From assembly GCF_003007785.1 (NCBI RefSeq), contig NZ_PXOH01000005.1, positions 208,854-272,853 of the forward strand: DNA of 64,000 bases, in the 5' to 3' direction. Position numbers and translations under genes: made by a program. The notes beneath the pieces are model-generated. The model was not told the origin of the DNA and made no database searches. It saw only the letters and a program-made list of their open reading frames with translations. This document shows positions 46,487-55,090 of the stretch, piece after piece. Numbering within the stretch: position 1 is the stretch's first letter; every line of letters begins with the position of its first letter. Source of the DNA: Aphanothece hegewaldii CCALA 016. GTDB lineage: Bacteria > Cyanobacteriota > Cyanobacteriia > Cyanobacteriales > Microcystaceae.

Positions 46487-46808
46487 AACTCATCTCACTA
46501 ATTAAAGGTATTGTTCATTAATAGGACAAATTTTAACCACAGAAGAGATTGAATTAGATTTCTGTAATGAAAGTAATTTTTTGAGTTCTAGCTTAAGTAG
46601 TTGTAATTGTCTAATTGGTTGCTCAATTAATGTGATTTTTTCATTCAAATTTACTGTAACGAAATCGAAAGGGTGTTGAGCTTGAGCATAAAACTTTTAA
46701 ATCTAATAACATTTAATAAACCTGATACGGGAAAACACATCAGAATTAAATAAACAATCGCCATTTTCAATACGACTTGCTGATTTTAGTAATCCTTGAA
46801 AAAAAATA
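46487..46808 (-). other. Decayed coding remnant, unrecognised
   Basis: No intact gene. On the minus strand 46513-46690 gives an uninterrupted translation ending HPFDFVTVNLNEKITLIEQP and CPINEQYL-stop, protein-like in composition, without a start; upstream another broken stretch reads KSASRIENGDCLFNSDVF. I cannot name the source gene. Flanked left by the antitoxin remnant and right by the duplicated nadK end. Confidence 0.4.
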
Positions 46809-46847
46809 GGGTTTACCCACTATCGCTAAACCCACTTCTGTCAATTG
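46809..46847 (+). pseudogene. Decayed duplicate of the nadK 3' end
   Basis: Translates as GLPTIAKPTSVN in one frame, against [12 protein letters not shown] at the real nadK end (45995-46034), with about five nucleotide differences over ~39 bp and one compensating length change. Upstream similarity continues weakly (LEKK versus LREK). It implies that the 46041-46800 segment was inserted or duplicated at the end of nadK. Confidence 0.7.
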
Positions 46848-46865
46848 TATAATTTATGATATACT

Positions 46866-47699
46866 CTACTCACTAACTTTCTGAAAAATCATAAATTTTC
46901 CACCATTAAAGGGTTTTTTAATGGTTTCCGTATAAGCTACTTTAAAATCGTGTTGTTCAACAAGCTCAACTATATCTTCAATTTGATTCCAAAAAAATGA
47001 TTCATAATCGCCAGGATCAGTCCCTTGTTGTAAACCCAAAGCAATTTCTATAATAAATCGACCATTAGGCTGAAGCACTCGTTTCACTTCACTGATAATT
47101 TTATTAGGCATGAGAGCATGATCGAAAGAATTGGTAAAGACAAGATCAATTGATTCATCAGCATATTGAAGATGATGAAAATCCCCAACAACAACATATT
47201 TATTCTCTTGTCCTGGATTTAAATCTATTCCTACAGCAAAACATCCTAAATCAATAAATGATCTTACTTCAGTTCCCAGTCTAGCTGCCAGACACAGAAC
47301 ACTCATTCTTTTTTGAATATGAGGTTTCAAACGTTCTTTAAGAACTTCATAATAAACTTTATCATAATTTTTAATCCAAGCGTTATTAGTCACCATAAAA
47401 CGCTCTAGTTTGGATTTTTGATGACGTACATAATGCTCATAATTTTCATATTGTCTAATCTTAAAGCTATTTTCTTCCTCTTCCCATTGTGTCCAAGATG
47501 AATCTTTCCACTCTTTTTGATTTTCTGGCAAAAATGAGCGTCGCCAAGCGTGAAACTCACTTTTATTAAAAACTTTGCCCAAGCGTGAGGGGTTTTTGAT
47601 AGTTTTAAAAATTTCCGACGGAACAGATTTTAAATATTGTTGCATAATTGCTTTGCTCAACTTCGATTTATACTTATCAATCAACAAAACTTTTTGCAC
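46866..47699 (-). CDS. Class I SAM-dependent methyltransferase
   Basis: 277 residues. SAM-binding strand-loop MSVLCLAARLGTEVRSFIDL with an acidic end GIDLNPGQE, then DFHHLQYADESIDLVFTNSF and VKRVLQPNGRFIIEIALG; standard Rossmann methyltransferase order. The N-terminal ~110 residues are basic and aromatic (SSWTQWEEEENSFKIRQYEN), not in standard domains; may bind substrate. Substrate unknown. Stands alone, its 3' end adjacent to the duplicated nadK fragment. Confidence 0.8.
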   Translation of the reverse strand: MQKVLLIDKYKSKLSKAIMQQYLKSVPSEIFKTIKNPSRLGKVFNKSEFHAWRRSFLPENQKEWKDSSWTQWEEEENSFKIRQYENYEHYVRHQKSKLERFMVTNNAWIKNYDKVYYEVLKERLKPHIQKRMSVLCLAARLGTEVRSFIDLGCFAVGIDLNPGQENKYVVVGDFHHLQYADESIDLVFTNSFDHALMPNKIISEVKRVLQPNGRFIIEIALGLQQGTDPGDYESFFWNQIEDIVELVEQHDFKVAYTETIKKPFNGGKFMIFQKVSE

Positions 47700-47777
47700 A
47701 AATTATACTATAGTCTCAAAAAAGTGTATGAAGTAAAATTAAGAAATGGCTTTCTAGAGTTAAAATATAGATTTTAC

Positions 47778-48248
47778 TTATTTATGTCGTTTTTTAGTAA
47801 ACCATTCTTGTAACTGACTTCGACAAGCAGACTCCATTACTCCAGCAATAACGGGTAAACGATGATTAGAAAACTCACTATCGGGAAAATTATAAACCGT
47901 TCTAATCACTCCCGTTTTAGGATCATCTACACCATATACTAATAAACCTAAACGAGAATGAATAATTGCTCCAGCACACATAGAACAAGGTTCAAGAGTT
48001 ACATAAAGCGTACAATCATTAAGATGCCAATTTTGTAAAACCTGACAAGCTTTTCTAATTGCTAAAATTTCTGCATGAGCCGTTGGATCTTGATCTCTTT
48101 CCTTACGATTAGATGCTTGAGCGATCAAACTTCCATTGTGATCAATTATAACGGCACCTACAGGAACATCGCCAGATTCTCCCGCTTCTTGCGCTAACTC
48201 TAAAGCGAGTTTCATCCAGTGTTGATGAGTTCGATATAATGATTTCAC
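47778..48248 (-). CDS. tadA: tRNA adenosine(34) deaminase
   Basis: 156 residues from GTG. Zinc-deaminase motifs TAHAEILAIRKA (H-A-E) and LEPCSMCAGAI (PCxxC), typical TadA. Deaminates A34 to inosine in tRNA-Arg(ACG). 12 nt downstream of the glutaredoxin gene and probably cotranscribed. C-terminal LQEWFTKKR tail fits the family. Confidence 0.94.
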   Translation of the reverse strand: MKSLYRTHQHWMKLALELAQEAGESGDVPVGAVIIDHNGSLIAQASNRKERDQDPTAHAEILAIRKACQVLQNWHLNDCTLYVTLEPCSMCAGAIIHSRLGLLVYGVDDPKTGVIRTVYNFPDSEFSNHRLPVIAGVMESACRSQLQEWFTKKRHK

Positions 48249-48260
48249 AAACCAGCACAG

Positions 48261-48575
48261 TTAAACAATTGCACTTTGAGCTAAAAGAGTATCCAATTGA
48301 TTTTTCCTATTAAGTTGATGTAAGTCATCGCATCCGCCAATATGTTGATTATTGATAAAAACTTGGGGTACACTACGTCTACCATTAGCCCTTTGTGCCA
48401 TTGCGTTTCTTGCTGTTTCATCTCCATCAATCTTATACTCTGTATAGTTGACTCCTTTGCGCCATAACAGTAACTTAGCTCGTATACAGAAAGGACAAGT
48501 CGCCCATGTATAGATTTCGACATTAGCTTTAATCTGTTCAGGATGACGACCTAATATTGAATTAATTAGTTGCAT
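48261..48575 (-). CDS. grxC: Glutaredoxin 3
   Basis: 104 residues, dithiol glutaredoxin with active site C27-P-F-C30 in YTWATCPFCIRAKLLL, conserved SVPQVFINNQHIGGCDDLH with cis-Pro and GG-C motif. Reduces disulfides using glutathione. First gene of a grxC-tadA pair. Short N-terminal extension (MQLINSILGRHPEQIK). Confidence 0.94.
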   Translation of the reverse strand: MQLINSILGRHPEQIKANVEIYTWATCPFCIRAKLLLWRKGVNYTEYKIDGDETARNAMAQRANGRRSVPQVFINNQHIGGCDDLHQLNRKNQLDTLLAQSAIV

Positions 48576-48771
48576 CGTTTTTTATCCTTTTCTATTAATC
48601 TTGATCAATATTATAGCTTTTCTCTTTCTGGACGGAGAGCAGTTGATTGGTTTGGGGGACAAAACTCATACATTATATTGAAAAAATAGTTTTTAAATAG
48701 GTAAAAATTTGGGAACAAACTAAGACAGGAAGAAAGTCATTGAGGTTGTTCATAATTATTTTAATCTAGCC

Positions 48772-49011
48772 TTGACTATTAAAATTATTAGCGCAACTCC
48801 AGGACTAAGTACCACCGAAAAAATCTTAGATGTCATTAGTCTATATCCCCAAGGAATTACAACAAAGGAACTTAGTAATCGGCTCAATAGACCCGTTTCT
48901 ATGGTGAATTCTTGTCTAAAATATTTAGTTGAAACAAAGTTAGTTTATGCCCGACTTGATCAGCCCAATCAACATTGGATTTACTATTATCAATTTGATT
49001 CATTAAATTAA
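48772..49011 (+). CDS. Small winged-helix DNA-binding protein
   Basis: 79 residues from TTG (no ATG in range). Helix-turn-helix: STTEKILDVISLYPQGITTK then ELSNRLNRPVSMVNSCLKYL, then wing LVYARLDQPNQHWIYYY. Probably a small transcription regulator. No strong RBS. Lies alone upstream of the TPR gene; unrecognised beyond fold. Confidence 0.6.
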   Translation: MTIKIISATPGLSTTEKILDVISLYPQGITTKELSNRLNRPVSMVNSCLKYLVETKLVYARLDQPNQHWIYYYQFDSLN

Positions 49012-49091
49012 ACGGAAGTTTTGGGATTGTAGTAATTCTCTAAGCTACGATAGAAGTCGAGTGGCTTTGTTGTAGCTATCTGGGATCATGA

Positions 49092-49865
49092 ATGAACTAT
49101 CTAAAACTACAGACTCAAGCCTATAAACAGATTCTCTTGGGTCAGTATGAGCAATCTATAAGAAATTATGAAATTTGTATTAATTTACAGCCCGATGATG
49201 TAACAAATTTTTGGTACTTAGGATTAATTTATTTTTCTCAAGGAAATGAATTAGAAGCACAAGCTATTTGGATGTCGATTTTATTACAAGAAATTTCCGA
49301 ACGAAGAAAATCTAAAACGAAAGATTTGATTCAGATTATAGAAAAAGAGTTGATGAGACAGATTAAACTCAGTAATCTTGAATTAGCTAAACGTTTGTCA
49401 ATTCAAATTAAAGAACTGGACGAACAATATTTGATCATAAATATAGAGCAGGCGGCTCAAGCTACAATTGATAAACTATTTAAAGAAGCTAATCAACTTA
49501 AAAAAAAAGGAAATTTTCAAGAAGCCGAGAACAACTATCAAAAAATATTATTTTGGAATCATCAAAATGCTGAGGTTTGGCATCATTTAGGGTTACTATA
49601 TTTACATATTTTTGAATATGGTAAAGCCTTAGATTGTGTGATGAATTCGATTACTATAAATCCAAATACAGGAAAATATCACTATAACGTAGGATTAATT
49701 TTAGAAAAACTCAAAAAAATTCCCCAATCAATTCAAGCTTATTACAAAGCAGTAGAACTAGATCCCTCATTGCTTGTAGCCTATGAACAATTAGGAAATT
49801 TGTTATCATCAATTGGTGAAATAGAAGAAGCAGAAAAAATCTATCGTCAAGCTCAAGAAATATGA
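49092..49865 (+). CDS. TPR-repeat protein
   Basis: 257 residues with about four TPR-like motifs: YKQILLGQYEQSIRNYEICI, WYLGLIYFSQGNELEAQAIW, AEVWHHLGLLYLHIFEYGKA and GKYHYNVGLILEKLKKIPQS. No signal peptide or membrane segment. Protein-protein interaction scaffold; partners unknown. 80 bp after the winged-helix gene and 87 bp before the ABC permease gene. Confidence 0.75.
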   Translation: MNYLKLQTQAYKQILLGQYEQSIRNYEICINLQPDDVTNFWYLGLIYFSQGNELEAQAIWMSILLQEISERRKSKTKDLIQIIEKELMRQIKLSNLELAKRLSIQIKELDEQYLIINIEQAAQATIDKLFKEANQLKKKGNFQEAENNYQKILFWNHQNAEVWHHLGLLYLHIFEYGKALDCVMNSITINPNTGKYHYNVGLILEKLKKIPQSIQAYYKAVELDPSLLVAYEQLGNLLSSIGEIEEAEKIYRQAQEI

Positions 49866-49952
49866 ATGAGTCATCTGTAACTAAATACTCAAAGGAGAGT
49901 GTATCCTAAAAGGTAAAATAAATATTATTTCTGTTCTTGTTCGATTCATTCA

Positions 49953-51071
49953 ATGGCTGATTATCTTGTTTCTCTAACAATCTGGGCTGCATTGTATAGT
50001 TTATTTGCACTGGGTTTAAATTTACAATGGGGTTTTGCAGGGCTGATTAATTTTGGTCATGTCGCTTTTATGACTCTGGGAGCTTATACGACTGCTTTAT
50101 TAACATTACAGGGCGTTCCTATTATTCTAGCGGTTTTTTGTGGCATGATTATTGCCGCTTGCTTGGGTTTACTGATCGGAATGTCTACCCTGAGACTACG
50201 CGAAGATTATTTAGCGATCGTAACAATTGGAATGTCTGAATTAATTCGCTTATTTGTTCTCAATGAAGAAGAAATAACTAAAGGCGCTTTTGGTGTACAG
50301 CGTTATCCATTACCTTTTAATATTAATCCCAATCCTATTAGTAAAATAACTTTTATTATCGTCTTTACAATTGTCGCTATTTATGCTTTGTGGCAACTCT
50401 GGAAAAGTCTTAAAAAAGAATGGTTGTCTAGTCAAGAAATTAAGGGCAAAAGCTATAAACCTCGCAGTCAAAAAAGTATATTAATTTGGGGAATAATAGC
50501 GGCTCTTGTAATTATCGTTCTCTATTTAAATGGAATTATTTCTCTGGCGAATTATGGCTACAAAGATGGTTTAATGGTCTTTATTTTAGTGATTCTAGCA
50601 CTCGTATATGGGGCATTAGAATTTTTAAGTCATTCACCTTGGGGACGTATATTAAAAGCGATTCGAGAAGATGATACAGTTCCCTTAGCATTAGGTAAAA
50701 ATGTATTTTGGTATAAGTTACAAGCTTTTATGTTAGGAGGTGCGATCGCAGGTTTAGCGGGTTCCTTTTTTGCATGGCAGTTAACCACAATTTATCCGAC
50801 GAACTTTGAACCAATTTTAACTTTTACCGCGTGGATTATTGTTATTTTAGGTGGTTCGGGGAGCAATGCAGGAACCTTGTTAGGTGCAATCATTTATTGG
50901 ACATACGATAGCTTGACACGTTTTGCTTTACCTTTGTTACCATTCTTTAAAAGTGATAGTCAATTAGGCTCATTTCGGATTATGGTTATTGGATTAATTC
51001 TCATGATCTTAATGCGATCGCGTCCCCAAGGTATCTTAGGAAAAAAAGAAGAATTAACATTAGGTCGATAA
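49953..51071 (+). CDS. Branched-chain/neutral amino-acid ABC permease (LivM/NatC-like)
   Basis: 372 residues, about nine membrane helices. LivM-type pattern: NLQWGFAGLINFGHVAFMTLGAY-like N-terminus (GLINFGHVAFMTLGAY), REDYLAIVTIGMSELIRL, and the EAA-like loop SPWGRILKAIREDDTVPLALG. Permease of a branched-chain/neutral amino-acid importer, like cyanobacterial NatC. A charged cytoplasmic loop (~150-175: KSLKKEWLSSQEIKGKSYKP) interrupts the typical layout. The ATPase gene follows 5 nt later; LivH, LivF and binding protein are not here. Confidence 0.88.
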   Translation: MADYLVSLTIWAALYSLFALGLNLQWGFAGLINFGHVAFMTLGAYTTALLTLQGVPIILAVFCGMIIAACLGLLIGMSTLRLREDYLAIVTIGMSELIRLFVLNEEEITKGAFGVQRYPLPFNINPNPISKITFIIVFTIVAIYALWQLWKSLKKEWLSSQEIKGKSYKPRSQKSILIWGIIAALVIIVLYLNGIISLANYGYKDGLMVFILVILALVYGALEFLSHSPWGRILKAIREDDTVPLALGKNVFWYKLQAFMLGGAIAGLAGSFFAWQLTTIYPTNFEPILTFTAWIIVILGGSGSNAGTLLGAIIYWTYDSLTRFALPLLPFFKSDSQLGSFRIMVIGLILMILMRSRPQGILGKKEELTLGR

Positions 51072-51076
51072 AAAAT

Positions 51077-51853
51077 ATGAACAATCCTAGCCTATCTCAA
51101 CCCTTACTAATTGCCGAAGGATTATCTAAACATTTTGGCGGTATTCGTGCGGTTAATAATGCCGAGATTAAAGTTCATTCTGGCACAATTACAGGCTTAA
51201 TCGGGCCAAATGGTGCAGGAAAAACCACCTTATTTAATCTACTCTCTAATTTTATTCGTCCTGATGATGGTAAGGTCATTTTTAATGGGCAACCGATACA
51301 TGATTTACCCACAAATGAAATAGCCCTTAAAGGATGTGTTCGTACCTTCCAAGTAGCAAGAGTTTTATCACGTCTTTCTGTACTCGAAAATATGTTACTT
51401 GCGACACCCCATCAAACGGGAGAAAACCTGATCCAACTTTGGTTTCAACAGGGCAAAATTAGACAGCAAGAGAAAGAAAATAAAGAAAGAGCAATGGATA
51501 TCCTAGAATCAGTAGGATTATCGGCTAAAGCGTATGATTATGCAGGAGCGTTATCGGGGGGACAGAGAAAACTACTCGAAATAGCAAGAGCATTAATGAC
51601 ACGTCCTAAATTAATCTTACTCGATGAACCTGCGGCGGGCGTTAATCCGACATTAATCGGTCAAATTTGCGAACATATTATTAATTGGAATAAGCAAGGC
51701 ATTACTTTTTTAATTATCGAACACAATATGGATCTGGTCATGTCTTTGTGTGATCATGTATGGGTTTTAGCCGAAGGAACTAATTTAGCAGATGGCACAC
51801 CCGCAGAAATTCAGAAAAACTCAGCCGTTTTAGAAGCTTATTTAGGAGAGTAA
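51077..51853 (+). CDS. Amino-acid ABC transporter ATPase (LivG/NatA-like)
   Basis: 258 residues. Walker A GPNGAGKTTLFNLL, Q-loop CVRTFQVARVL, signature LSGGQRKLLEIARAL, Walker B LILLDEPAAGVNP, H-loop FLIIEHNMDLV. LivG subtype. ATP hydrolysis drives the LivM-type permease encoded 5 nt upstream. A 21-bp segment covering its last codons is duplicated across the stop (51854-51874). Confidence 0.93.
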   Translation: MNNPSLSQPLLIAEGLSKHFGGIRAVNNAEIKVHSGTITGLIGPNGAGKTTLFNLLSNFIRPDDGKVIFNGQPIHDLPTNEIALKGCVRTFQVARVLSRLSVLENMLLATPHQTGENLIQLWFQQGKIRQQEKENKERAMDILESVGLSAKAYDYAGALSGGQRKLLEIARALMTRPKLILLDEPAAGVNPTLIGQICEHIINWNKQGITFLIIEHNMDLVMSLCDHVWVLAEGTNLADGTPAEIQKNSAVLEAYLGE

Positions 51854-51874
51854 GTTTTAGAAGCTTATTTAGGA
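51827..51874 (+). repeat. 21-bp tandem duplication at the end of the ATPase gene
   Basis: GTTTTAGAAGCTTATTTAGG plus A at 51827-51847 and again at 51854-51874 (period 27). The TAA stop at 51851-51853 lies between the copies; the second copy would read VLEAYLGKS. Confidence 0.85.
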
Positions 51875-51908
51875 AAATCAGTACGCCAGAGATTGAAATC
51901 CCTGTCTC

Positions 51909-51936
51909 GTAGAGACGCGCCATGACACGTCTTTAC
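51909..51936. repeat. GTAGAGACG palindromic interspersed repeat, copy 2
   Basis: GTAGAGACGCGCC/ATGACACGTCTTTAC, same family as 13351-13378 with arms GTAGAGACG/CGTCTTTAC. Follows the LivG-like gene and precedes a convergent gene. Confidence 0.78.
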
Positions 51937-51950
51937 AGTTGGCTTCTGCT

Positions 51951-51975
51951 ATAAGTGAATTTATTCACTGGCTGG
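51951..51975. repeat. Solo hairpin half-element of the MITE-like family
   Basis: AAGTGAATTTATTCACTGGCT resembles the end hairpin (GACAGAGAATTTATTCTCTG then GCT) of the elements at 26324 and 56981, with stem-preserving changes, and is the same hairpin as in the 39-bp left repeats at 26324. A terminal fragment of the family. Confidence 0.6.
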
Positions 51976-51977
51976 CT

Positions 51978-53573
51978 TTAATTGGTAAACGTCTTATCTT
52001 TCTTATCTTGCTCAATATTTAAGTTAAACATCCTATCACACGCTAATTTTTGTGCCAGTGGAATTTGTCCATAAGAAAAAATCCAAGGCAAATCATTCGT
52101 CATTTGAGACTCAAACCACTCTAAAACATATGGACTACCATAAATAATAACCCCTTGCAATGAGCGAGATTTGAGCAAATTCTGATAAACCTGTTGTGCA
52201 GTTTCCGTTAAACCTGCTGTACCTCTAAACGGGTTACCTCTAATAAAAACTTGTAATAACGTCTGACGAGAATCTTCAACAATACAGCCTAGTGTATTTT
52301 GATCCACAATCTGTATCTCATATCCTAACTGCTTTGGAATCGTAACAGCAGGAGTATGACGATCCAAAAAGTCACAGTTTAAGACATCATCAACCACAAT
52401 TAAATTACGTTTTTTGGCTTCATCTAGAATAATCGGTAACTTTCCACCGATTTTCATTGATCGAGTTAAGATTGACACAACTGTATCATGAGCAATCGGA
52501 CTAGATAAATCAGAAAAGAAATTAGATACTGAATGATGAGAGGGTTTTAATTTATCTTTAAGCTGACAAATACGAGAAACCGACTCAATAATTCTTTCTT
52601 GGCTGATTCTTCCTGTTTGTACTGCTTGATAAACTGCTTCTATTGCAATAATGGGATCAGATGGCATTAATAGTATATCTGCACCTGCTTCGACTGCCAT
52701 CACTGCAATCTCTTCGGGTGTATACTGATTTGTTACACCACCCATAATCAAAGCATCTGTAACGATTAACCCATCAAAACCTAATTTTTTCCGAAGTTGT
52801 CCAGTTAAAATTTCTGGTGAGAGGGTGGCAGGGCGTATACTATCCCAAGCAGGTATTAATAAATGTGCCGTCATCACACTATCGACCCCTGCGGATATTG
52901 CAGCCTGAAACGGGGGTAACTCAATTTCGGCAAGACGGGCGGGTGAATGTTCCAAAACGGGTAAATTGAGGTGAGAATCAGTTGAAGTATCTCCATGCCC
53001 AGGGAAATGCTTTGCTGTGGTTAAAATAGGATAGGGTGCAGCCCCATGAATAAAGCTTGTAATTAATTGACTTACCAGTTCAGGTGTATCACCAAAAGCG
53101 CGAATATTAATTACTGGATTATCAGGATTATTATTGACATCAACAACAGGAGCTAAAATCCAGTTAATACCGATCGCTAAAGCTTCTTGTGCGGTAATTG
53201 CGCCGAATTGTTTGGCATATTGAATCGCTTCAGTGGGATTAGTTTTAGCGATTTCTCCTAAAGCCATTGGTGGAGGAAACCAAGTCGCCCCCGTAAAACG
53301 TTGCCCTACACCTTCCTCGATATCTGCGGCGATCAATAGGGGTGTCTGTGACCATGATTGTATTGTATGCGATCGCTCTTTTAATTCGACTGCACTTCCC
53401 CCTAATAAAATTACCCCACCTAGATTTAAAGATTCTAACCATTGCTGTAATTGAGCGTTAGAAGCTTCCCAAGCGGGGTAACGAATTTGATGATCGAACA
53501 AAAAACCGCAAGTCCGAACGACGATCATTTGTCCAATTTGTTCTTTTAAAGACCACTGAGACCAATTCAACAC
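51978..53573 (-). CDS. Glycoside hydrolase family 3 (beta-N-acetylhexosaminidase-like)
   Basis: 531 residues from GTG, 5 nt after rbfA. GH3 hallmarks KHFPGHGDTSTDSHLNLPVL, PLLIAADIEEGVGQRFTGAT, VIVTDALIMGG-like GLIVTDALIMGGVTN with catalytic Asp. A NagZ-like N-terminal TIM barrel (~1-340) is followed by a ~190-residue C-terminal domain not found in minimal NagZ. Likely cleaves N-acetylglucosamine from cell-wall fragments in the cytoplasm. Operon ycf33-rbfA-GH3. Confidence 0.88.
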   Translation of the reverse strand: MLNWSQWSLKEQIGQMIVVRTCGFLFDHQIRYPAWEASNAQLQQWLESLNLGGVILLGGSAVELKERSHTIQSWSQTPLLIAADIEEGVGQRFTGATWFPPPMALGEIAKTNPTEAIQYAKQFGAITAQEALAIGINWILAPVVDVNNNPDNPVINIRAFGDTPELVSQLITSFIHGAAPYPILTTAKHFPGHGDTSTDSHLNLPVLEHSPARLAEIELPPFQAAISAGVDSVMTAHLLIPAWDSIRPATLSPEILTGQLRKKLGFDGLIVTDALIMGGVTNQYTPEEIAVMAVEAGADILLMPSDPIIAIEAVYQAVQTGRISQERIIESVSRICQLKDKLKPSHHSVSNFFSDLSSPIAHDTVVSILTRSMKIGGKLPIILDEAKKRNLIVVDDVLNCDFLDRHTPAVTIPKQLGYEIQIVDQNTLGCIVEDSRQTLLQVFIRGNPFRGTAGLTETAQQVYQNLLKSRSLQGVIIYGSPYVLEWFESQMTNDLPWIFSYGQIPLAQKLACDRMFNLNIEQDKKDKTFTN

Positions 53574-53578
53574 AGACT

Positions 53579-53989
53579 TTATCGCTCCTCATCCTCGTCT
53601 TCTAGTTCGTCAAATTGCTCATTATCGTCTTCTAGGGGCTTAATTTCGATATTTCTTAGTAAATTTAACATCCGATCGCCTCTTTCGATCGACGTATCTT
53701 CTAAAAACAGAATTTCAGGTGAGCGTCTTAAACGAATTCGTTGACTGAGTTCACGACGAACAAAACCTGTAGACGCTTTTAACCCTTGCATAGTTTCGGC
53801 TTTTGCTTCTGGTGTACCATAGATACTGACGAAAATTTTGGCGTGTTGTAAATCACCTGAAACATCCACATCAGTAACACTCACCATTCCAGCACCAACG
53901 CGATCGTCTTTAATTTCATTCATTAATAATTGACTAACTTCGCGTTTAATCATGGAGGCAATGCGAGAAACCCGACGACGATCAGCCAT
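53579..53989 (-). CDS. rbfA: Ribosome-binding factor A
   Basis: 136 residues, standard RbfA. N-terminus [64 protein letters not shown]. Binds the 30S subunit during 16S rRNA maturation and cold adaptation. The C-terminal ~20 residues are acidic ([16 protein letters not shown]). Between ycf33 and the GH3 gene, cotranscribed. Confidence 0.96.
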   Translation of the reverse strand: MADRRRVSRIASMIKREVSQLLMNEIKDDRVGAGMVSVTDVDVSGDLQHAKIFVSIYGTPEAKAETMQGLKASTGFVRRELSQRIRLRRSPEILFLEDTSIERGDRMLNLLRNIEIKPLEDDNEQFDELEDEDEER

Positions 53990-54024
53990 AATATGCGCCT
54001 CCTAATTTTTTTCAAACAATTTAT

Positions 54025-54228
54025 TTACAGAGAACTGATTCCGAGCATCGCTTCTAGGGTGAAATAGAGAAAAGCAAACCCCCCTACCAGCATACCAACA
54101 ACCGCCACACCCGTTACAGGATTTTTAAATAAAGGCTTAATCCAGTCAAAAAATACGAAAAATATGCCTAAACTTACAGTAATCAAAAAACGCGGATAAC
54201 GCGATAGATTTTCCAAAAACTCTTTCAT
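54025..54228 (-). CDS. ycf33: Ycf33-like (DUF751) small membrane protein
   Basis: 67 residues, two membrane helices (~14-30 and ~37-58). Matches the Ycf33/DUF751 family: EFLENLSRYPRFLITVSLGI, and PLFKNPVTGVAVVGMLVGG. Chloroplast- and cyanobacterial-conserved, function unknown, possibly thylakoid. 35 bp upstream of rbfA in the same direction; its start is 85 bp from the divergent TauE gene. Confidence 0.88.
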   Translation of the reverse strand: MKEFLENLSRYPRFLITVSLGIFFVFFDWIKPLFKNPVTGVAVVGMLVGGFAFLYFTLEAMLGISSL

Positions 54229-54313
54229 CTCTCAACCCAAGTACAATGTGTTTTTTATCGATATTTCTTTTCTATTGTACAAAAGACAGATCAACAACGA
54301 CAGCATCAGCAAT

Positions 54314-55090
54314 ATGAACAATCATTTTTGGCTTTTAGTAGTAAGTGGACTTTTTTCGGGATTACTAGCAGGTTTACTGGGAATTGGTGGCGGAACCGTC
54401 CTAGTTCCTATTTTAATCACAATGGGCTATAGTTATGCTCAGTCCGTTGCAACCAGTAGTTTAGCGATCGTCATGACTTCTCTTTCGGGTAGTTTCCAAA
54501 ATTGGCGTATGGGCTATCTCAAATGGAATAAGGTCATCTTATTAGGACTCCCAGGGATCTTGACGGCGTTTTTAGGAGCATATTTAGTCGGACAAATCCC
54601 TAAATACATTTTAGAAGCAGCGATGGCGTGTTTATTACTCATCACCATTTATTTATCGAATCTTCGTCAAAAGTTAGAAAAACAAGGGGAAGAAACAACC
54701 CGTAAAACGGCGAATCCTATTCTATCACGACTTTTTACGGGTGGTGCAGCAGGGTTATTATCTGGATTATTTGGTGTCGGTGGTGGTGTAATTATGGTTC
54801 CTCTACAGATGATGTTTTTAGGAGAAAAAATTAAGTTAGCCATTCAAACCAGCTTAGGTGTTATTATGATTACCTCTATTTCATCTTGTTTAGGTCATGC
54901 TAAAGCGGGTAATGTTTTATTTTCAGAAGGAATTATTTTAGGAATTGGTGGATTAATTGGGGCGCAAATTAGCACCCGTTTTTTACCAAAGTTACCCGAT
55001 CAAGTCGTTAAGATTTGTTTTTATTCTCTTTTATTGATTTTGTCGATATACTTCTTTATTCGCGCTTGGCATGGCTACTTACTGCGATAG
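54314..55090 (+). CDS. TauE/SafE family membrane exporter
   Basis: 258 residues from ATG 54314 (MNNHFWLLVVSGLFSG), the family length; a GTG 66 nt earlier would add an atypical stretch. About eight membrane helices in two halves with GLLAGLLGIGGGTVLVPIL and GLLSGLFGVGGGVIMVPLQ, the repeated TauE/SafE glycine motif. Probable sulfite, sulfonate or organosulfur exporter; substrate unknown. Tail overlaps the convergent GH13 gene by 12 bp. Confidence 0.9.
   Translation: MNNHFWLLVVSGLFSGLLAGLLGIGGGTVLVPILITMGYSYAQSVATSSLAIVMTSLSGSFQNWRMGYLKWNKVILLGLPGILTAFLGAYLVGQIPKYILEAAMACLLLITIYLSNLRQKLEKQGEETTRKTANPILSRLFTGGAAGLLSGLFGVGGGVIMVPLQMMFLGEKIKLAIQTSLGVIMITSISSCLGHAKAGNVLFSEGIILGIGGLIGAQISTRFLPKLPDQVVKICFYSLLLILSIYFFIRAWHGYLLR

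Noticed and set aside
54248..54313. GTG start giving a longer TauE-like protein
   Set aside because: Adds 22 atypical residues and lacks a ribosome binding site; ATG 54314 gives the usual family start.
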